A program made the position numbers and the translations under genes. A stretch of 51,458 nt of DNA, taken from contig NWBJ01000136.1 in NCBI GenBank assembly GCA_002633115.1, forward strand, positions 1 through 51,458, in the 5' to 3' direction. Within the stretch, counting starts at the first letter, position 1. Every line of letters begins with the position of its first letter. The notes below the pieces were generated by a model, which worked only from the letters and a program-made list of their open reading frames with translations, was not told the DNA's origin and searched no databases. Source of the stretch: Muribaculaceae bacterium Zag1. Lineage in GTDB: Bacteria > Bacteroidota > Bacteroidia > Bacteroidales > Muribaculaceae. Shown piece after piece: positions 13,784 to 22,590 of this stretch.

Positions 13784-15520
13784 ATGAAACGACTACCCTA
13801 CGGCATATCAGACTTCAAGCGCATCAAGCGTGATGACTTGTATTACGTAGACAAAACCATGTATCTGTCTCTGCTTGAAGATGAAAACAGCTACTTGCTT
13901 ATGATTCGTCCGCGCCGTTTCGGCAAGAGCCTTTTCCTGAGCATGGTGGAGGCTTATTACGATGTGAATATGAAGGACAGGTTTCAAGAGCTGTTCTCAG
14001 GCCTGTGGGTTGGCAGCCATCCGACACCCTTAGCAAATAAGTTCCAGGTAATGCGCTTCGATTTCTCTAAGGCCGGTGGGGATTTGGACCATCTGGAAGA
14101 GAAATTCAATAGATACTGCTGCAGTCAACTTGATGCCTTCATTTACAAATATAAGGATTTTTATGAAGATTGGGTAGTTAAGGCTGTTTTGGCTACCAAC
14201 AGGGCAGAGGACAAATTGAATATTATAACCATCACTGCAAGAACAAAAGAGCTTTCTCTATATCTTATCGTAGATGAGTACGACAACTTTACCAACGATG
14301 TTCTCGCTCACCATGGCAAGGAAAAATTTGAAGCTCTGACCCACGCCGAAGGTTTCTATCGTCAATTCTTCAAGCTCTTCAAGGACTCCTTTGAGCGCAT
14401 ACTCATGTTTGGCGTGTCACCAGTCACTCTCGACGACCTCACCAGCGGATACAATATTGACTGGAACATCTCCAACCTCCCCGACTTCAATTCCATGCTG
14501 GGCTTCGAAGAGAAGGATGTGCGTCAAATGCTCGCATATTACAAAGAGAATGCCAATGTCAGAGGCGATATCGATGATATTATCGAGGACATGAAGCCCT
14601 GGTATGACAACTACTGCTTTGCCCTAAAAAGTTTCGGTCGAGAAACGGTCTACAACTGCGACATGGTCCTCTATTACCTCAATCCCTTGCTCAAGACGGG
14701 GGAGCCGCCTGAGAACCTTATCGATAAGAACATCAAGATGGATGCCTCTAAGCTGCAGATGCTGGTCAGCCTCGACCGGGGTGCCAAGCGGGAAGACCGC
14801 ATCTCCTCAATCGAGAACATCGCTAACCGCGGCTACGTTGATATGCGCCTTGAGACCTCCTTCCCGGCCAAGGAACTGCTTGACCGCAACAACTTCCTGT
14901 CGCTGATGTACTACTACGGCATGCTCACAGTCGGAGGGGGCGATCCTGGCCTCTACCACATGATCATTCCCAACGAATGCGTGCGGCAGCAGTATTGGCG
15001 CTTCATGATCAACATATATGAGGATTGGTGTCCCCAGCCCATCAAGCCAGACCAGGATGCATACCGCGAGATGGTGTACAACGGAGTTTGGGAACCGGTG
15101 ATATCCAACATCGGTAAGGCCTTTTTAGAGCTTTCATCTGTGAGGGATTCTATCGGAGGCGAACATAATGTGCAGGGCTTCTTCAAGGCGTGGCTCGGCG
15201 TGTGCGACTACTCGATCCTATGCCCAGAGATGGAGCTCAACTATGGGTATAGCGACTTCGTGATGCTGCCGCTGCGCAACCACCATCCCCAAGCAAAGCA
15301 CTGTTACATTTTTGAGATCAAGTATGTTAAGCAGAGCGCTCCGGCTGAAGAGGCCAATGCCAAGTACGTCGAAGCGGAAGCCCAAATAAAACAATACGCT
15401 ACAACCCCTCGGCTACTCAAGGCCATCCATGGCTGCACCCTCCACGGCATCACAGTCCTCTTCCGCGGCCCCCACATGGAGCCGCCGCGCCCCATTCTCA
15501 AATTTGAGGTTTATGGCTAA
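13784..15520 (+). CDS. AAA-ATPase-like / nuclease-fold protein, divergent subfamily
   Basis: 578 residues. It shares YVDKT (21-25), Walker A IRPRRFGKS (41-49) and Walker B LIVDEYDN (161-168) with the other paralogues but differs elsewhere: the region after Walker A is longer, and the block FGVSPVTLDDLTSGYNI replaces the usual ITGVTKF. The C-terminus has a FEIKYVK motif followed by KYVEAEAQIKQYA, the PD-(D/E)XK E-x-K and its helix. This corresponds to a second large branch of the family common in Bacteroidales. The stop overlaps the start of the DUF1232 gene by 8 bases (ATGGCTAA), so the two are coupled. Function unknown. Confidence 0.85.
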   Translation: MKRLPYGISDFKRIKRDDLYYVDKTMYLSLLEDENSYLLMIRPRRFGKSLFLSMVEAYYDVNMKDRFQELFSGLWVGSHPTPLANKFQVMRFDFSKAGGDLDHLEEKFNRYCCSQLDAFIYKYKDFYEDWVVKAVLATNRAEDKLNIITITARTKELSLYLIVDEYDNFTNDVLAHHGKEKFEALTHAEGFYRQFFKLFKDSFERILMFGVSPVTLDDLTSGYNIDWNISNLPDFNSMLGFEEKDVRQMLAYYKENANVRGDIDDIIEDMKPWYDNYCFALKSFGRETVYNCDMVLYYLNPLLKTGEPPENLIDKNIKMDASKLQMLVSLDRGAKREDRISSIENIANRGYVDMRLETSFPAKELLDRNNFLSLMYYYGMLTVGGGDPGLYHMIIPNECVRQQYWRFMINIYEDWCPQPIKPDQDAYREMVYNGVWEPVISNIGKAFLELSSVRDSIGGEHNVQGFFKAWLGVCDYSILCPEMELNYGYSDFVMLPLRNHHPQAKHCYIFEIKYVKQSAPAEEANAKYVEAEAQIKQYATTPRLLKAIHGCTLHGITVLFRGPHMEPPRPILKFEVYG

Positions 15521-15875
15521 GGTACCGGATAATTTGACATCGTATAGGCGATACTTCAGTTCTGAGGAGTTTTGGAGATTGCTTAAGAATAAGGCTAAGG
15601 TGATTGGCAAGGCGACGGTGAAGCCGGCGCTGTGCCTGTATTATATGTACAAGGATGGACTTAGCACCAAGGACCAGATTCTGGTGCTTGGCGCATTAGG
15701 GTATCTAATCTTTCCGATGGACCTTGTGCCCGACTGGATTCTTGGCCTCGGTTGGACAGACGATGCCGCGGCCCTCGCCTTCGTCTGGAATCGCCTCAAG
15801 GACAAATGCACCCCCGAAATCCTCAACAAAGCCAATTCCAAACTCAAAGAATGGTTCACTACAGACCCAGATTAA
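15513..15875 (+). CDS. DUF1232 (YkvA-like) small membrane-associated protein
   Basis: 120 residues from the ATG at 15513. The diagnostic DUF1232 core is present: a short hydrophobic segment ILVLGALGYLIFPMDLVPDW (about residues 51-70), then GWTDDAAALAFVWN. The Pro-x-Asp-x-x-Pro-Asp block is the family hallmark. The role of DUF1232 proteins is not well established; they are thought to be membrane-associated. It is coupled to the upstream ATPase gene by an 8-base overlap and shares a bidirectional terminator with xylA. Pairing with an ATPase-nuclease may be accidental. Confidence 0.85.
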   Translation: MAKVPDNLTSYRRYFSSEEFWRLLKNKAKVIGKATVKPALCLYYMYKDGLSTKDQILVLGALGYLIFPMDLVPDWILGLGWTDDAAALAFVWNRLKDKCTPEILNKANSKLKEWFTTDPD

Positions 15876-15906
15876 AAAGGCTGGCTCCGGGGTGGGGCCA
15901 GCCTTT
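15876..15906. terminator. Bidirectional terminator between DUF1232 gene and xylA
   Basis: AAAGGCTGGC (15876-15885) and GCCAGCCTTT (15897-15906) with an 11-base loop; T-rich ends both ways, serving two convergent genes. Confidence 0.8.
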
Positions 15907-15927
15907 GATATTGGGAAGACAGGGGGA

Positions 15928-17244
15928 TTAGACGTACATGTTGACGATGGCTTCGTAGAGCTCTTGCTTGCCCGAGGTTTGCTTGGGCTCGCCTACGGTC
16001 TTAGCGTAGTCGACCACGTCGGTGAGGGTGAGCTTGCCCTCCTCAAACTCCTTGCCCTTGCCAGAGTCGAACGAAGCGTAGCGCTCCTCGACCATCTTCT
16101 TGTAGGGACTCTTCTCGAGGATGGCAGCGGCGCTGAGCAGAGCGCGAGCCATGGCATCCATGCCGGCGATGTGGGCGATGAAGATGTCCTCGAGGTCGGT
16201 GCTGTTGCGGCGAGTCTTGGCGTCGAAGTTGGTGCCGCCATTGCCGAGGCCATCGTTGCGGATGATCTGCATCATAGCCTGGGTCAGCTCATAGTTGTCG
16301 ATGGGGAACTGGTCAGTGTCCCAGCCATTCTGGTAGTCGCCACGGTTGGCGTCGATGCTGCCAAGCATGTGGTTGTCAACAGCCACGCAGAGCTCATGCT
16401 CAAAGGTGTGGCCAGCCAGGGTAGCGTGGTTAACCTCGATGTTGAGCTTGAAGTCCTTGTCGAGGTCGTGAGCCTTGAGGAAGCCGATCACAGTCTCGCT
16501 GTCGACATCGTACTGGTGCTTTGAGGGCTCCATGGGCTTGGGCTCGATCAGGAAAGTGCCGGTGAAACCTTGGCTGCGAGCATAGTCGCGAGCCAGGCGC
16601 AGCATCTGGGCCAGATGCTCCTTCTCACGCTTCTGGTCGGTGTTGAGCAGGCTCATATAGCCTTCGCGGCCACCCCAGAACACATAGTTGCTGCCGCCGA
16701 GAGCCACAGTGGCGTCGATGGCATTCTTGATCTGCACGGCAGCGCGAGCCACAACGTCGAAGTCGGGGTTAGTAGCGGCGCCATTCATATAGCGCTTGTT
16801 GCCGAATACGTTGGCAGTGCCCCAGAGGTTCTTGATGCCGGTTTTGGCTTGCTTCTCCTTGATGTAAGCCACGATCTCCTTCATGCGAGCCTCGTATTCC
16901 TCGATTGTGCCGCCTTCGTCGACGAGGTCGACATCGTGGAAGCAGAAGTATTCGATGCCCATCTTCTCCATGAACTCGAATCCAGCGTCAGCCTTGTCCT
17001 TGGCGCGCTGCACTGGGTCGGCAGCTGCGTTCCAGGGGAAGGTCTTTGTGCCACCGCCGAACTGGTCGCCGCCCTCAGCGCAGAGAGTGTGCCACCAGGC
17101 CATGGCGAATTTGAACCAGTCCTTCATCTTTTTGCCGAGCACCACGCGGTCGGCGTCATAGTAGCGGTAAGCCAGAGGGTTGTAGCTGTCAGTGCCCTCA
17201 AATTTGATTTTCCCAATGCCAGGGAAGTACTCTTTTTGTGCCAT
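15928..17244 (-). CDS. xylA: Xylose isomerase
   Basis: 438 residues, the usual length of the long (class II) xylose isomerases. It converts D-xylose to D-xylulose using two divalent metal ions. Family blocks: [24 protein letters not shown] (catalytic histidine and aspartate), [31 protein letters not shown], and the metal-binding [18 protein letters not shown] with GSIDANRGD. All expected residues look intact. It is the last gene of the xyl operon, 167 bases after xylB, with a repeat region between. Cytoplasmic. Related Bacteroides xylose isomerases are functional enzymes, and nothing here suggests otherwise. Confidence 0.97.
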   Translation of the reverse strand: MAQKEYFPGIGKIKFEGTDSYNPLAYRYYDADRVVLGKKMKDWFKFAMAWWHTLCAEGGDQFGGGTKTFPWNAAADPVQRAKDKADAGFEFMEKMGIEYFCFHDVDLVDEGGTIEEYEARMKEIVAYIKEKQAKTGIKNLWGTANVFGNKRYMNGAATNPDFDVVARAAVQIKNAIDATVALGGSNYVFWGGREGYMSLLNTDQKREKEHLAQMLRLARDYARSQGFTGTFLIEPKPMEPSKHQYDVDSETVIGFLKAHDLDKDFKLNIEVNHATLAGHTFEHELCVAVDNHMLGSIDANRGDYQNGWDTDQFPIDNYELTQAMMQIIRNDGLGNGGTNFDAKTRRNSTDLEDIFIAHIAGMDAMARALLSAAAILEKSPYKKMVEERYASFDSGKGKEFEEGKLTLTDVVDYAKTVGEPKQTSGKQELYEAIVNMYV

Positions 17245-17326
17245 GATTGATATATTGGTTTTTTAGGTTTTGGTTTTTTTTGATTTTATTGCACGCTGCG
17301 AAGCAGCGCGCCACAGAACCGGGTAT

Positions 17327-17417
17327 CGGCGCCAGCCATATTGGCCATAGGCCATATTGGCGATAGCCTATCGGCGCCAGCCATATTGCCATAGGCCTTT
17401 TTGGCGATAGCCTATTG
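17327..17417. repeat. 45-bp imperfect tandem duplication between xylB and xylA
   Basis: Two copies starting at 17327 and 17372, each beginning cggcgccagccatattg and ending near ggcgatagcctat. The second copy reaches into the last codons of xylB. Each unit contains near-palindromic ggccataggcc elements and could fold. A GCTGC-gaa-GCAGC hairpin lies just beyond at 17294-17306. Confidence 0.75.
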
Positions 17418-18899
17418 GCCAAGGGCCATATTGAGGTATCTCTTCCAGCGGGCGTAGGCCTCGAGGTAGGGGGTGCGGTCGGCGGCGGGGTGGATCTCCT
17501 CGATCACCTTGAGGGTGCCGAAGGCCTCGTTGTTGTCTTTGTAGATGCCGGCTCCCATGCCTGCGCCCTTGGCTGCGCCCACAGCGCCGTCGGTGTCAAC
17601 GAGCTGGATAATAGCACCAGAAACGCTGGCGAGAGTGTCGCGGAAGATGGGGCTGAGGAACATATTGGCGTGGCCGGCATGGATAGTCTCAATCTTCATG
17701 CCGATGCTCTCCATAATCTCCATGCCGTAGTAGAATGAGAACACGATGCCCTCCTGAGCGGCGCGCAGCAGATGGTGGCGATTGTGGATGTTGAAGTTGA
17801 TGCCGTGGAATGAGCAACCGATTTGGCGATTCTCAAGCACGCGCTCTGCACCGTTGCCGAAAGGCAGGATCGACACGCCAGCGCTGCCAATGGGGGCTTG
17901 GGCGGCGAGTTCGTTCATCTCAGCATAGCTGATGCCCTCGGGAGCCACGTTGCGCTTCATCCACGAGTTGAGGATGCCCGTGCCGCTGATGCAGGTCATC
18001 ACGCCAATGCGGGTAAGGTCTGCGCTATGATTGACATGGGCGAAATTGTTGACGCGCGAGCGCGGGTCATAATCGACGGTGCCGTTGATGCCATAGACCA
18101 CGCCCGATGTGCCAGCCGTTGAGGCCACCTCGCCGGGATTGAATACGTTGAGCGACAACGCATTGTTGGGTTGGTCGCCAGCGCGGTAAGTCACTGGGGT
18201 GCCCGGCTCGAGTCCAAGCTCCTTAGCAGCCTCGGGGGTGAGGCGACCTTGCTCGCAGAATGTGGTCTTGACTTCGGGCAGGATTGAGCGGTCATAGCCG
18301 AAATACTCCATCAGGAATCCAGCAGGGGCATTCTCCTTGAAATCCCACAGCATATACTCAGACAGGCCCTCGGGATTGGTGTACAATTCGCCGGTGAGGC
18401 GCCAAGCGATGTAGTCGCCGGGCAGCATAATCTTGTCAATCTTATCAAATAGGGCTGGTTCGTGCTCCTTGACCCAAGCGAGCTTGGTAGCGGTGAAGTT
18501 GCCCGGCTGGTTGAGCAGGTGGCTAAGGCATTTCTCCTCGCCGATTTCGCGCAGAGCCTTCTCGCCGTAAGGCACACCGCGAGAGTCGCACCAGATGATG
18601 GCGTCGCGCAGCACGCGGCCCTCCTTGTCGACGGCCACCAAGCCATGCATCTGATAGCTGATGCCGATGGCCTTGATGTCGGCGGGATTGACGCGCGATT
18701 TCTCGAGTATCGACTTGGTAGCCATCTTGAGGTATAGCCACCAGTTGTCGGGAGTTTGTTCGGCCCAGCCGTCCTTGAGGGCTTTGATTGGGGCCTCGGT
18801 CTTAGGGTAGAAGTCAGAGGCAACGCAAGCGCCAGTCTCGGCATCCACCAGAGCAGCCTTGACCGAGGAGCTGCCTATGTCGTAACCTAACAGATACAT
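17412..18899 (-). CDS. xylB: Xylulokinase
   Basis: 495 residues of the FGGY carbohydrate kinase family. It phosphorylates D-xylulose to xylulose 5-phosphate, feeding the pentose phosphate pathway. The N-terminal phosphate-binding loop is GYDIGSSSVKAAL (5-17); other family blocks are GWAEQTPDNWW, GISYQMHGLV, IIWCDSRG, LPGDYIAWRLTGE and the second phosphate motif TAGTSGVVYGING. A C-terminal HAGHANMFLSP and AAKGAGMGAG complete the fold. It precedes xylA in the operon and follows the remnant of a sugar transporter. The last codons overlap a 45-bp duplication, which may have altered the extreme C-terminus. Confidence 0.96.
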   Translation of the reverse strand: MYLLGYDIGSSSVKAALVDAETGACVASDFYPKTEAPIKALKDGWAEQTPDNWWLYLKMATKSILEKSRVNPADIKAIGISYQMHGLVAVDKEGRVLRDAIIWCDSRGVPYGEKALREIGEEKCLSHLLNQPGNFTATKLAWVKEHEPALFDKIDKIMLPGDYIAWRLTGELYTNPEGLSEYMLWDFKENAPAGFLMEYFGYDRSILPEVKTTFCEQGRLTPEAAKELGLEPGTPVTYRAGDQPNNALSLNVFNPGEVASTAGTSGVVYGINGTVDYDPRSRVNNFAHVNHSADLTRIGVMTCISGTGILNSWMKRNVAPEGISYAEMNELAAQAPIGSAGVSILPFGNGAERVLENRQIGCSFHGINFNIHNRHHLLRAAQEGIVFSFYYGMEIMESIGMKIETIHAGHANMFLSPIFRDTLASVSGAIIQLVDTDGAVGAAKGAGMGAGIYKDNNEAFGTLKVIEEIHPAADRTPYLEAYARWKRYLNMALGQ

Positions 18900-18997
18900 A
18901 TCTTGAGAATTAAAAATTTAAAATTAAAAATGAAAAATGAGAAATCACCTTATCACTTATAGTTTATACCTTATCATTTATAGTTTATACCTTATCC

Positions 18998-19210
18998 TTA
19001 ACTCTTGTGGCGCTTCTCGATTTCGCGATTGATGCGGTCGATGACCTCATCGGTGAGCTCATAGCGCGAGATGAACCACATAGCCAGGGCTAGGAGCATA
19101 GCGGGTATCGCAGCTACAAGCCAGAGGATACCCTCCTGGGCGAGGGGTGTCGGGTTGGGTTTACCGGATGTCTGGCCGGGGCCTTGGGGCCCTCGGTTTT
19201 GACACCACAA
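18998..19210 (-). pseudogene. C-terminal remnant of a GPH/MFS sugar transporter
   Basis: 70 codons are open, but only about the last 48 look like protein: GILWLVAAIPAMLLALAMWF is a final membrane helix, followed by ISRYELTDEVIDRINREIE, typical of the cytoplasmic end of glycoside-pentoside-hexuronide symporters. The first 22 codons are Gly/Pro-rich and unlike a transporter. The ATG at 19208-19210 overlaps the promoter -7 box and is probably upstream of the transcription start. I infer a deletion that joined the xyl promoter to the transporter's 3' end. A xylose or xyloside symporter would be expected here. Confidence 0.6.
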
Positions 19211-19215
19211 AGTTA
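19208..19215 (-). promoter_or_regulatory. -7 box of the xyl operon
   Basis: TAACTTTG on the minus strand. No TTG at the correct distance upstream, so it may depend on an activator. Candidate operators lie at 19248-19317. Confidence 0.5.
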
Positions 19216-19247
19216 CGAAATTTTAGGCTGAAAGGACTTATCTTATG

Positions 19248-19317
19248 TTACACAAGTTTTATTAAAAAGTGTAATCAAGGGTGTAAAATGTAACATTTAT
19301 ACCCTTAAATGTTACAT
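19248..19317. promoter_or_regulatory. Inverted repeats between the xyl operon and rubrerythrin
   Basis: Two symmetric elements: TTACAC (19248-19253) facing GTGTAA (19269-19274), and a perfect 12-bp pair atgtaacattta / taaatgttacat (19288-19299 and 19306-19317). Both lie upstream of the xyl -7 box and about 110-180 bases upstream of the rubrerythrin ATG. They could be operators for a sugar regulator or for oxidative-stress control of rubrerythrin; the sequence does not decide which. Confidence 0.55.
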
Positions 19318-19429
19318 CGATGGTTTTTAACACACAGTTACCCCTATTTTGCTCAACATTACCCCTCGGTCGGGTGTTTCTTATTATGAGAGAAGAACAA
19401 TACTCATAACCCTAAAACATCTATATACA

Positions 19430-20020
19430 ATGTCAGCATCAGAAAAATCAATCCGTGGCACTCGCACCGAAAAAAACATTCTCGCTGCCTACCTGAGCGA
19501 GTCTTCAGCCTATACGCGCTACACCTTCTTTGCCCAGCAGGCTGTGAAGGAGAGCTATTATCCGGTACAGGAGATCTTCAACGCCACGGCGCAGAACGAG
19601 CTTCATCACGCCAAGGTATTCTTCAGAATGCTGCAAGGCGGACAAGTAGAGGTGCCTATCGAGACTGATGCCGGAGTGATCGGCGACACGGCCTACAACC
19701 TGGGCATCGCTGTCGAAGAAGAACAGACTGAGGGAGTGGACCAATACACCGCAGCAGCCGCTGTGGCTACCGAGGAGGGCTTCCCCGAGATTGCCTCGCA
19801 TTTCACGGCCATCGCCTCGATCGAGGCGCGCCACAAAAAGCGCTTCCAGAAGTATCTGGACATGGTCAAGAATGGCACTCTGTGGAAACGCGCCGAGCCA
19901 GTGACCTGGCAGTGCCTCGTATGCGGATATCAGTACGTAGGCACCGAGCCGCCAAAGGTATGCCCGGCCTGCGACCATCCCTATCAGCATTACATCGCTC
20001 TTGGCGATGATCTAATCTAA
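19430..20020 (+). CDS. rbr: Rubrerythrin
   Basis: 196 residues. Rubrerythrin reduces hydrogen peroxide to water with electrons from a rubredoxin-like donor and protects anaerobes from oxygen. The N-terminal four-helix domain carries the di-iron ligands in ESSAYTRYTFF, QNELHHAKVF and EEGFPEIASHF / EARHKKRF. The C-terminal rubredoxin-like domain has CLVCGYQY and CPACDHPYQHY, two CxxC pairs for one iron. I chose the ATG at 19430 since upstream codons are not rubrerythrin-like. Single gene with its own terminator at 20046-20075. Cytoplasmic. Confidence 0.95.
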   Translation: MSASEKSIRGTRTEKNILAAYLSESSAYTRYTFFAQQAVKESYYPVQEIFNATAQNELHHAKVFFRMLQGGQVEVPIETDAGVIGDTAYNLGIAVEEEQTEGVDQYTAAAAVATEEGFPEIASHFTAIASIEARHKKRFQKYLDMVKNGTLWKRAEPVTWQCLVCGYQYVGTEPPKVCPACDHPYQHYIALGDDLI

Positions 20021-20045
20021 TAAGTATAGAAAACACATCTATAAT

Positions 20046-20075
20046 AAAAGCCGCCACGCGAAGTGACGGCTTTTC
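20046..20075 (+). terminator. Terminator of rubrerythrin
   Basis: AAAAGCCGCCAC (20046-20057) pairs, with one G-C/G-T style mismatch, with GTGACGGCTTTT (20063-20074). T-rich on the plus side; convergent ilvC ends at 20094 and may share it. Confidence 0.8.
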
Positions 20076-20093
20076 TTGTGAATAGTGGATTGC

Positions 20094-21137
20094 TTAGGCG
20101 TTTTCGGGGCGAAGCTTGCGCACGGTGATGGCTGCTTGCCAGAGCTCGCTCTCGCGCAGATTCTTCAGCTCCTCTTCGAGCTTCTCGCGATAGTCGGGCT
20201 GAGAGTTGCGGTCAATCGAGATTTGAGCCTCCTTGCCGCTCTTCACGCTGTCGTAGAGCTGCTGCATCACGGGCTTGATGGCATCGTGGAATGGGGTCAT
20301 CCAGTCGAGAGCACCGCGCTGAGCGGTGGTCGAGCAGTTGGCGTACATCCAGTCCATGCCGTTCTTGGCTACCAGTGGCATCAGGCTCTGGGTGAGCTCC
20401 TCGACTGTCTCGTTGAATGCCTCTGAGGGGGTATGGCCGTTCTCGCGCAGCACCTCGTACTGAGCCAGGAAGAGGCCCTGGATTGCGCCCATCAGCGAAC
20501 CGCGTTCGCCGGTGAGGTCGCTGGTAGCCTCGCGCTGGAATGTGGTCTCGAACAGATAGCCCGAGCCTATGCCGATGCCGAGAGCGAGAGTGCGCTCAAG
20601 GGCGCGGCCGGTATAGTCTTGGTAAACGGCGAACGATGAGTTGATGCCGCGACCCTCGAGGTAGAGCGAACGCACGGTTGCGCCCGAGCCCTTGGGGGCT
20701 ACCATGATCACGTCGATGTCGGCTGGAGGCACCACGCCGGTGCGGTCGCTCCAGGTGATAGCGAAGCCGTGTGAGAAATACAGAGCCTTGCCGGCTGTGA
20801 GATGCTTCTTGATGGTGGGCCATTGGCTGATCACGGCTGCGTCGCTGAGCAGGCACATGATGATGGTGCCGCGCTCGCAAGCCTCCTCGATTGAGAAGAG
20901 GGTCTCGCCGGGCACCCAGCCGTCGGCTACTGCCTTGTCGTAGGTTTTGCCCTGGCGCTGGCCAACGATTACGTTGAAGCCGTTGTCGCGGAGGTTGAGG
21001 CTCTGGCCCGGGCCTTGCACTCCGTAACCGATTACAGCGAGGGTTTCGTCCTTGAGTACCTCAAGGGCTTTGGAGAGTGGGAATTCTTGGCGGGTTACTA
21101 CTGTCTCTTCGACACCGCCGAAATTAAGCTTTGCCAT
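20094..21137 (-). CDS. ilvC: Ketol-acid reductoisomerase
   Basis: 347 residues. It converts acetolactate or acetohydroxybutyrate to the dihydroxy acids of valine and isoleucine synthesis with NAD(P)H. The Rossmann motif is VIGYGVQGPGQSLNLRDNG (35-53), followed by VGQRQGKTYDKA, where the arginine/lysine-rich loop suggests NADPH. YFSHGFAI, VAPKGSG and the C-terminal TSDLTGERGSLMG (metal-binding Asp/Glu) are present. Last gene of the ilv operon, 141 bases after the thioesterase gene, with a hairpin (21193-21213) in the gap. Confidence 0.96.
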   Translation of the reverse strand: MAKLNFGGVEETVVTRQEFPLSKALEVLKDETLAVIGYGVQGPGQSLNLRDNGFNVIVGQRQGKTYDKAVADGWVPGETLFSIEEACERGTIIMCLLSDAAVISQWPTIKKHLTAGKALYFSHGFAITWSDRTGVVPPADIDVIMVAPKGSGATVRSLYLEGRGINSSFAVYQDYTGRALERTLALGIGIGSGYLFETTFQREATSDLTGERGSLMGAIQGLFLAQYEVLRENGHTPSEAFNETVEELTQSLMPLVAKNGMDWMYANCSTTAQRGALDWMTPFHDAIKPVMQQLYDSVKSGKEAQISIDRNSQPDYREKLEEELKNLRESELWQAAITVRKLRPENA

Positions 21138-21192
21138 AATATTTATTATTTGGTCTTTTGGTGATATATCAATTTATAACTCGCCGCTTTAT

Positions 21193-21213
21193 CCTCGCCG
21201 CCAAACGGCGAGG
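21193..21213. other. Hairpin and repeat-rich gap between thioesterase gene and ilvC
   Basis: CCTCGCCG-ccaaa-CGGCGAGG forms a strong stem-loop. No T-run follows on the minus strand, so it is more likely an mRNA processing or stability element than a terminator. The neighbouring 21230-21299 stretch is made of repeated 'attactta' / 'attactc' words. Confidence 0.5.
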
Positions 21214-21278
21214 CACCGTGGCGCCTTACTTATTACGCATTACTTATTACTTATTACTTTAATGATTGGCCTTACTTA

Positions 21279-22022
21279 TTACTCATTACTTATTACTTTT
21301 AATGAGGCCGCTACGGCTCTGGTGCCGTCAGATTTGACGATCTCGCAGCGGGCCTCGGGGCCATCCTCGTTCACCTTGACAGCCACGGTGTCGGCATAAT
21401 GGCACTCTTGATGGAAGGCCATGTCGAAATGCGTGATCCGATGAGTGTCAAAGAATTGCATCGACCATTGGTTGAGGATTACGCGCACATACTGCACTGT
21501 ATTGACGTGGCGGTTAAAGTCGATGTCGGTGTAGCGGAATGTGTACTCCGTCTCCTTAGGGTCGGTGAGCGGTGGCAGCTTGCGCGGCTTTGGCCCCGGG
21601 CAGCGCCGGTCAGAGATGGGAAATCGCGACAGGTCGAGTACAGTCAGGTCGGCTGCAGTGCGCTGCTCCATGTCGATAGCTATCCACATCGAGCGTATAT
21701 GGCCGATGGCATGGCCCTCGGCATCGCACAGCTCAAAGCAACGGTCGCTGTACAGGCGGTTCAGGCCCTCGATCCAGGTGGTGAGGCTGTAGCGCTCGTT
21801 GATTTTGGGATAGCGCTGCATCTCAACCGAGATGCGAGCCAGCACCCAACCGATGCCATGCTCCTTGAGGGCATCGTAACCGATGCCAAGGATATTGGCA
21901 TGCTCGGTGGCTGCCTCGATGCAGCGAGCTATGATCAGGGTCATAGGCATCAGCCCCTGAGCATCGGTCTCGCCAGCGGTCAGGAAATAGTGAGCGGTAT
22001 GGTGGTCAGGGAGTTCAAACAT
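21279..22022 (-). CDS. Acyl-ACP thioesterase
   Basis: 247 residues, a double hot-dog thioesterase of the FatA/FatB type that releases fatty acids from acyl carrier protein. Visible blocks are the N-terminal GLMPMTLIIARCIEAATEH, GIGWVLARISVEMQRYP, the WIEGLNRLYSDRCFEL strand pair, and the second domain VRYTDIDFNRHVN-type sequence (YRYTDIDFNRHVNTVQYV read here as FRYTDIDFNRHVN), which carries the catalytic Asp, Asn and His. It sits between ilvN and ilvC, an order known in Bacteroidales, where a link between branched-chain precursors and branched fatty acids is plausible. Overlaps ilvN by 8 bases. Confidence 0.88.
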   Translation of the reverse strand: MFELPDHHTAHYFLTAGETDAQGLMPMTLIIARCIEAATEHANILGIGYDALKEHGIGWVLARISVEMQRYPKINERYSLTTWIEGLNRLYSDRCFELCDAEGHAIGHIRSMWIAIDMEQRTAADLTVLDLSRFPISDRRCPGPKPRKLPPLTDPKETEYTFRYTDIDFNRHVNTVQYVRVILNQWSMQFFDTHRITHFDMAFHQECHYADTVAVKVNEDGPEARCEIVKSDGTRAVAASLKVISNE

Positions 22023-22584
22023 TTGATTCGGGATTTAAGAAGGTTGCTTGTTGGCGCAGCATCTGCTCCTCGAGGTACATGTTGAGCTTCTCGACGGGCG
22101 ACTTGGTGACGCATACGCGGCCCGAGCGCACAAACTGGCGCACGCCGTAGGGCTTGAGTTGCTCGAGCAGGGCCTCGGTTTCCCAAGGCTGCCCAGCCTT
22201 CTCCAGCACCGTAAACTCGGGGGTGATGTCGAGTATGCGGGCACCGTGATGGCGGATTAGACTCTCGAGATATTGCTCGCGCAGCAAGGCGGCAGTGTCG
22301 ACCTTGTAGAGGGCAATTTCTTGATAGATAATGTCATCGTCGGTGTATAGGAATGCCTTGAGCACATCGATGCGTTTCTCGATCTGCTTAACCACTTTCT
22401 CCATGGTCTCGCGGTCGCTCCACACGGTGATGGTGAGGCGGTGGATACCCTCGATGGTGGTGCGCGATGCCGAGACGTCCTCGATGTTGAGGCAGCGGCG
22501 CGTGAATATGATTGACACCTGGTTGAGCAAGCCTACGCAATGCTCTGAGTACACGGTGAGCGTGAATAATTGTTGAGCGGGCAT
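22015..22584 (-). CDS. ilvN: Acetolactate synthase small (regulatory) subunit
   Basis: 189 residues. The regulatory subunit binds valine and stimulates the catalytic subunit. The N-terminal ACT domain reads LFTLTVYSEHCVGLLNQVSIIFTRR then LNIEDVSASRTTIEGIHRLTI, the signature of the family, and a second domain follows with VDTAALL and ILDITPEFTVLEKAG. It begins 6 bases after ilvB and overlaps the thioesterase gene by 8 bases, so it is translationally coupled on both sides. Cytoplasmic; forms a complex with IlvB. Confidence 0.93.
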   Translation of the reverse strand: MPAQQLFTLTVYSEHCVGLLNQVSIIFTRRCLNIEDVSASRTTIEGIHRLTITVWSDRETMEKVVKQIEKRIDVLKAFLYTDDDIIYQEIALYKVDTAALLREQYLESLIRHHGARILDITPEFTVLEKAGQPWETEALLEQLKPYGVRQFVRSGRVCVTKSPVEKLNMYLEEQMLRQQATFLNPESNV

Positions 22585-22590
22585 AGCAGC

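Noticed and set aside
21193-21213. Terminator splitting the ilv operon before ilvC
   Set aside because: A strong stem but no T-run on the minus strand, and ilvC has no promoter of its own that I can see.
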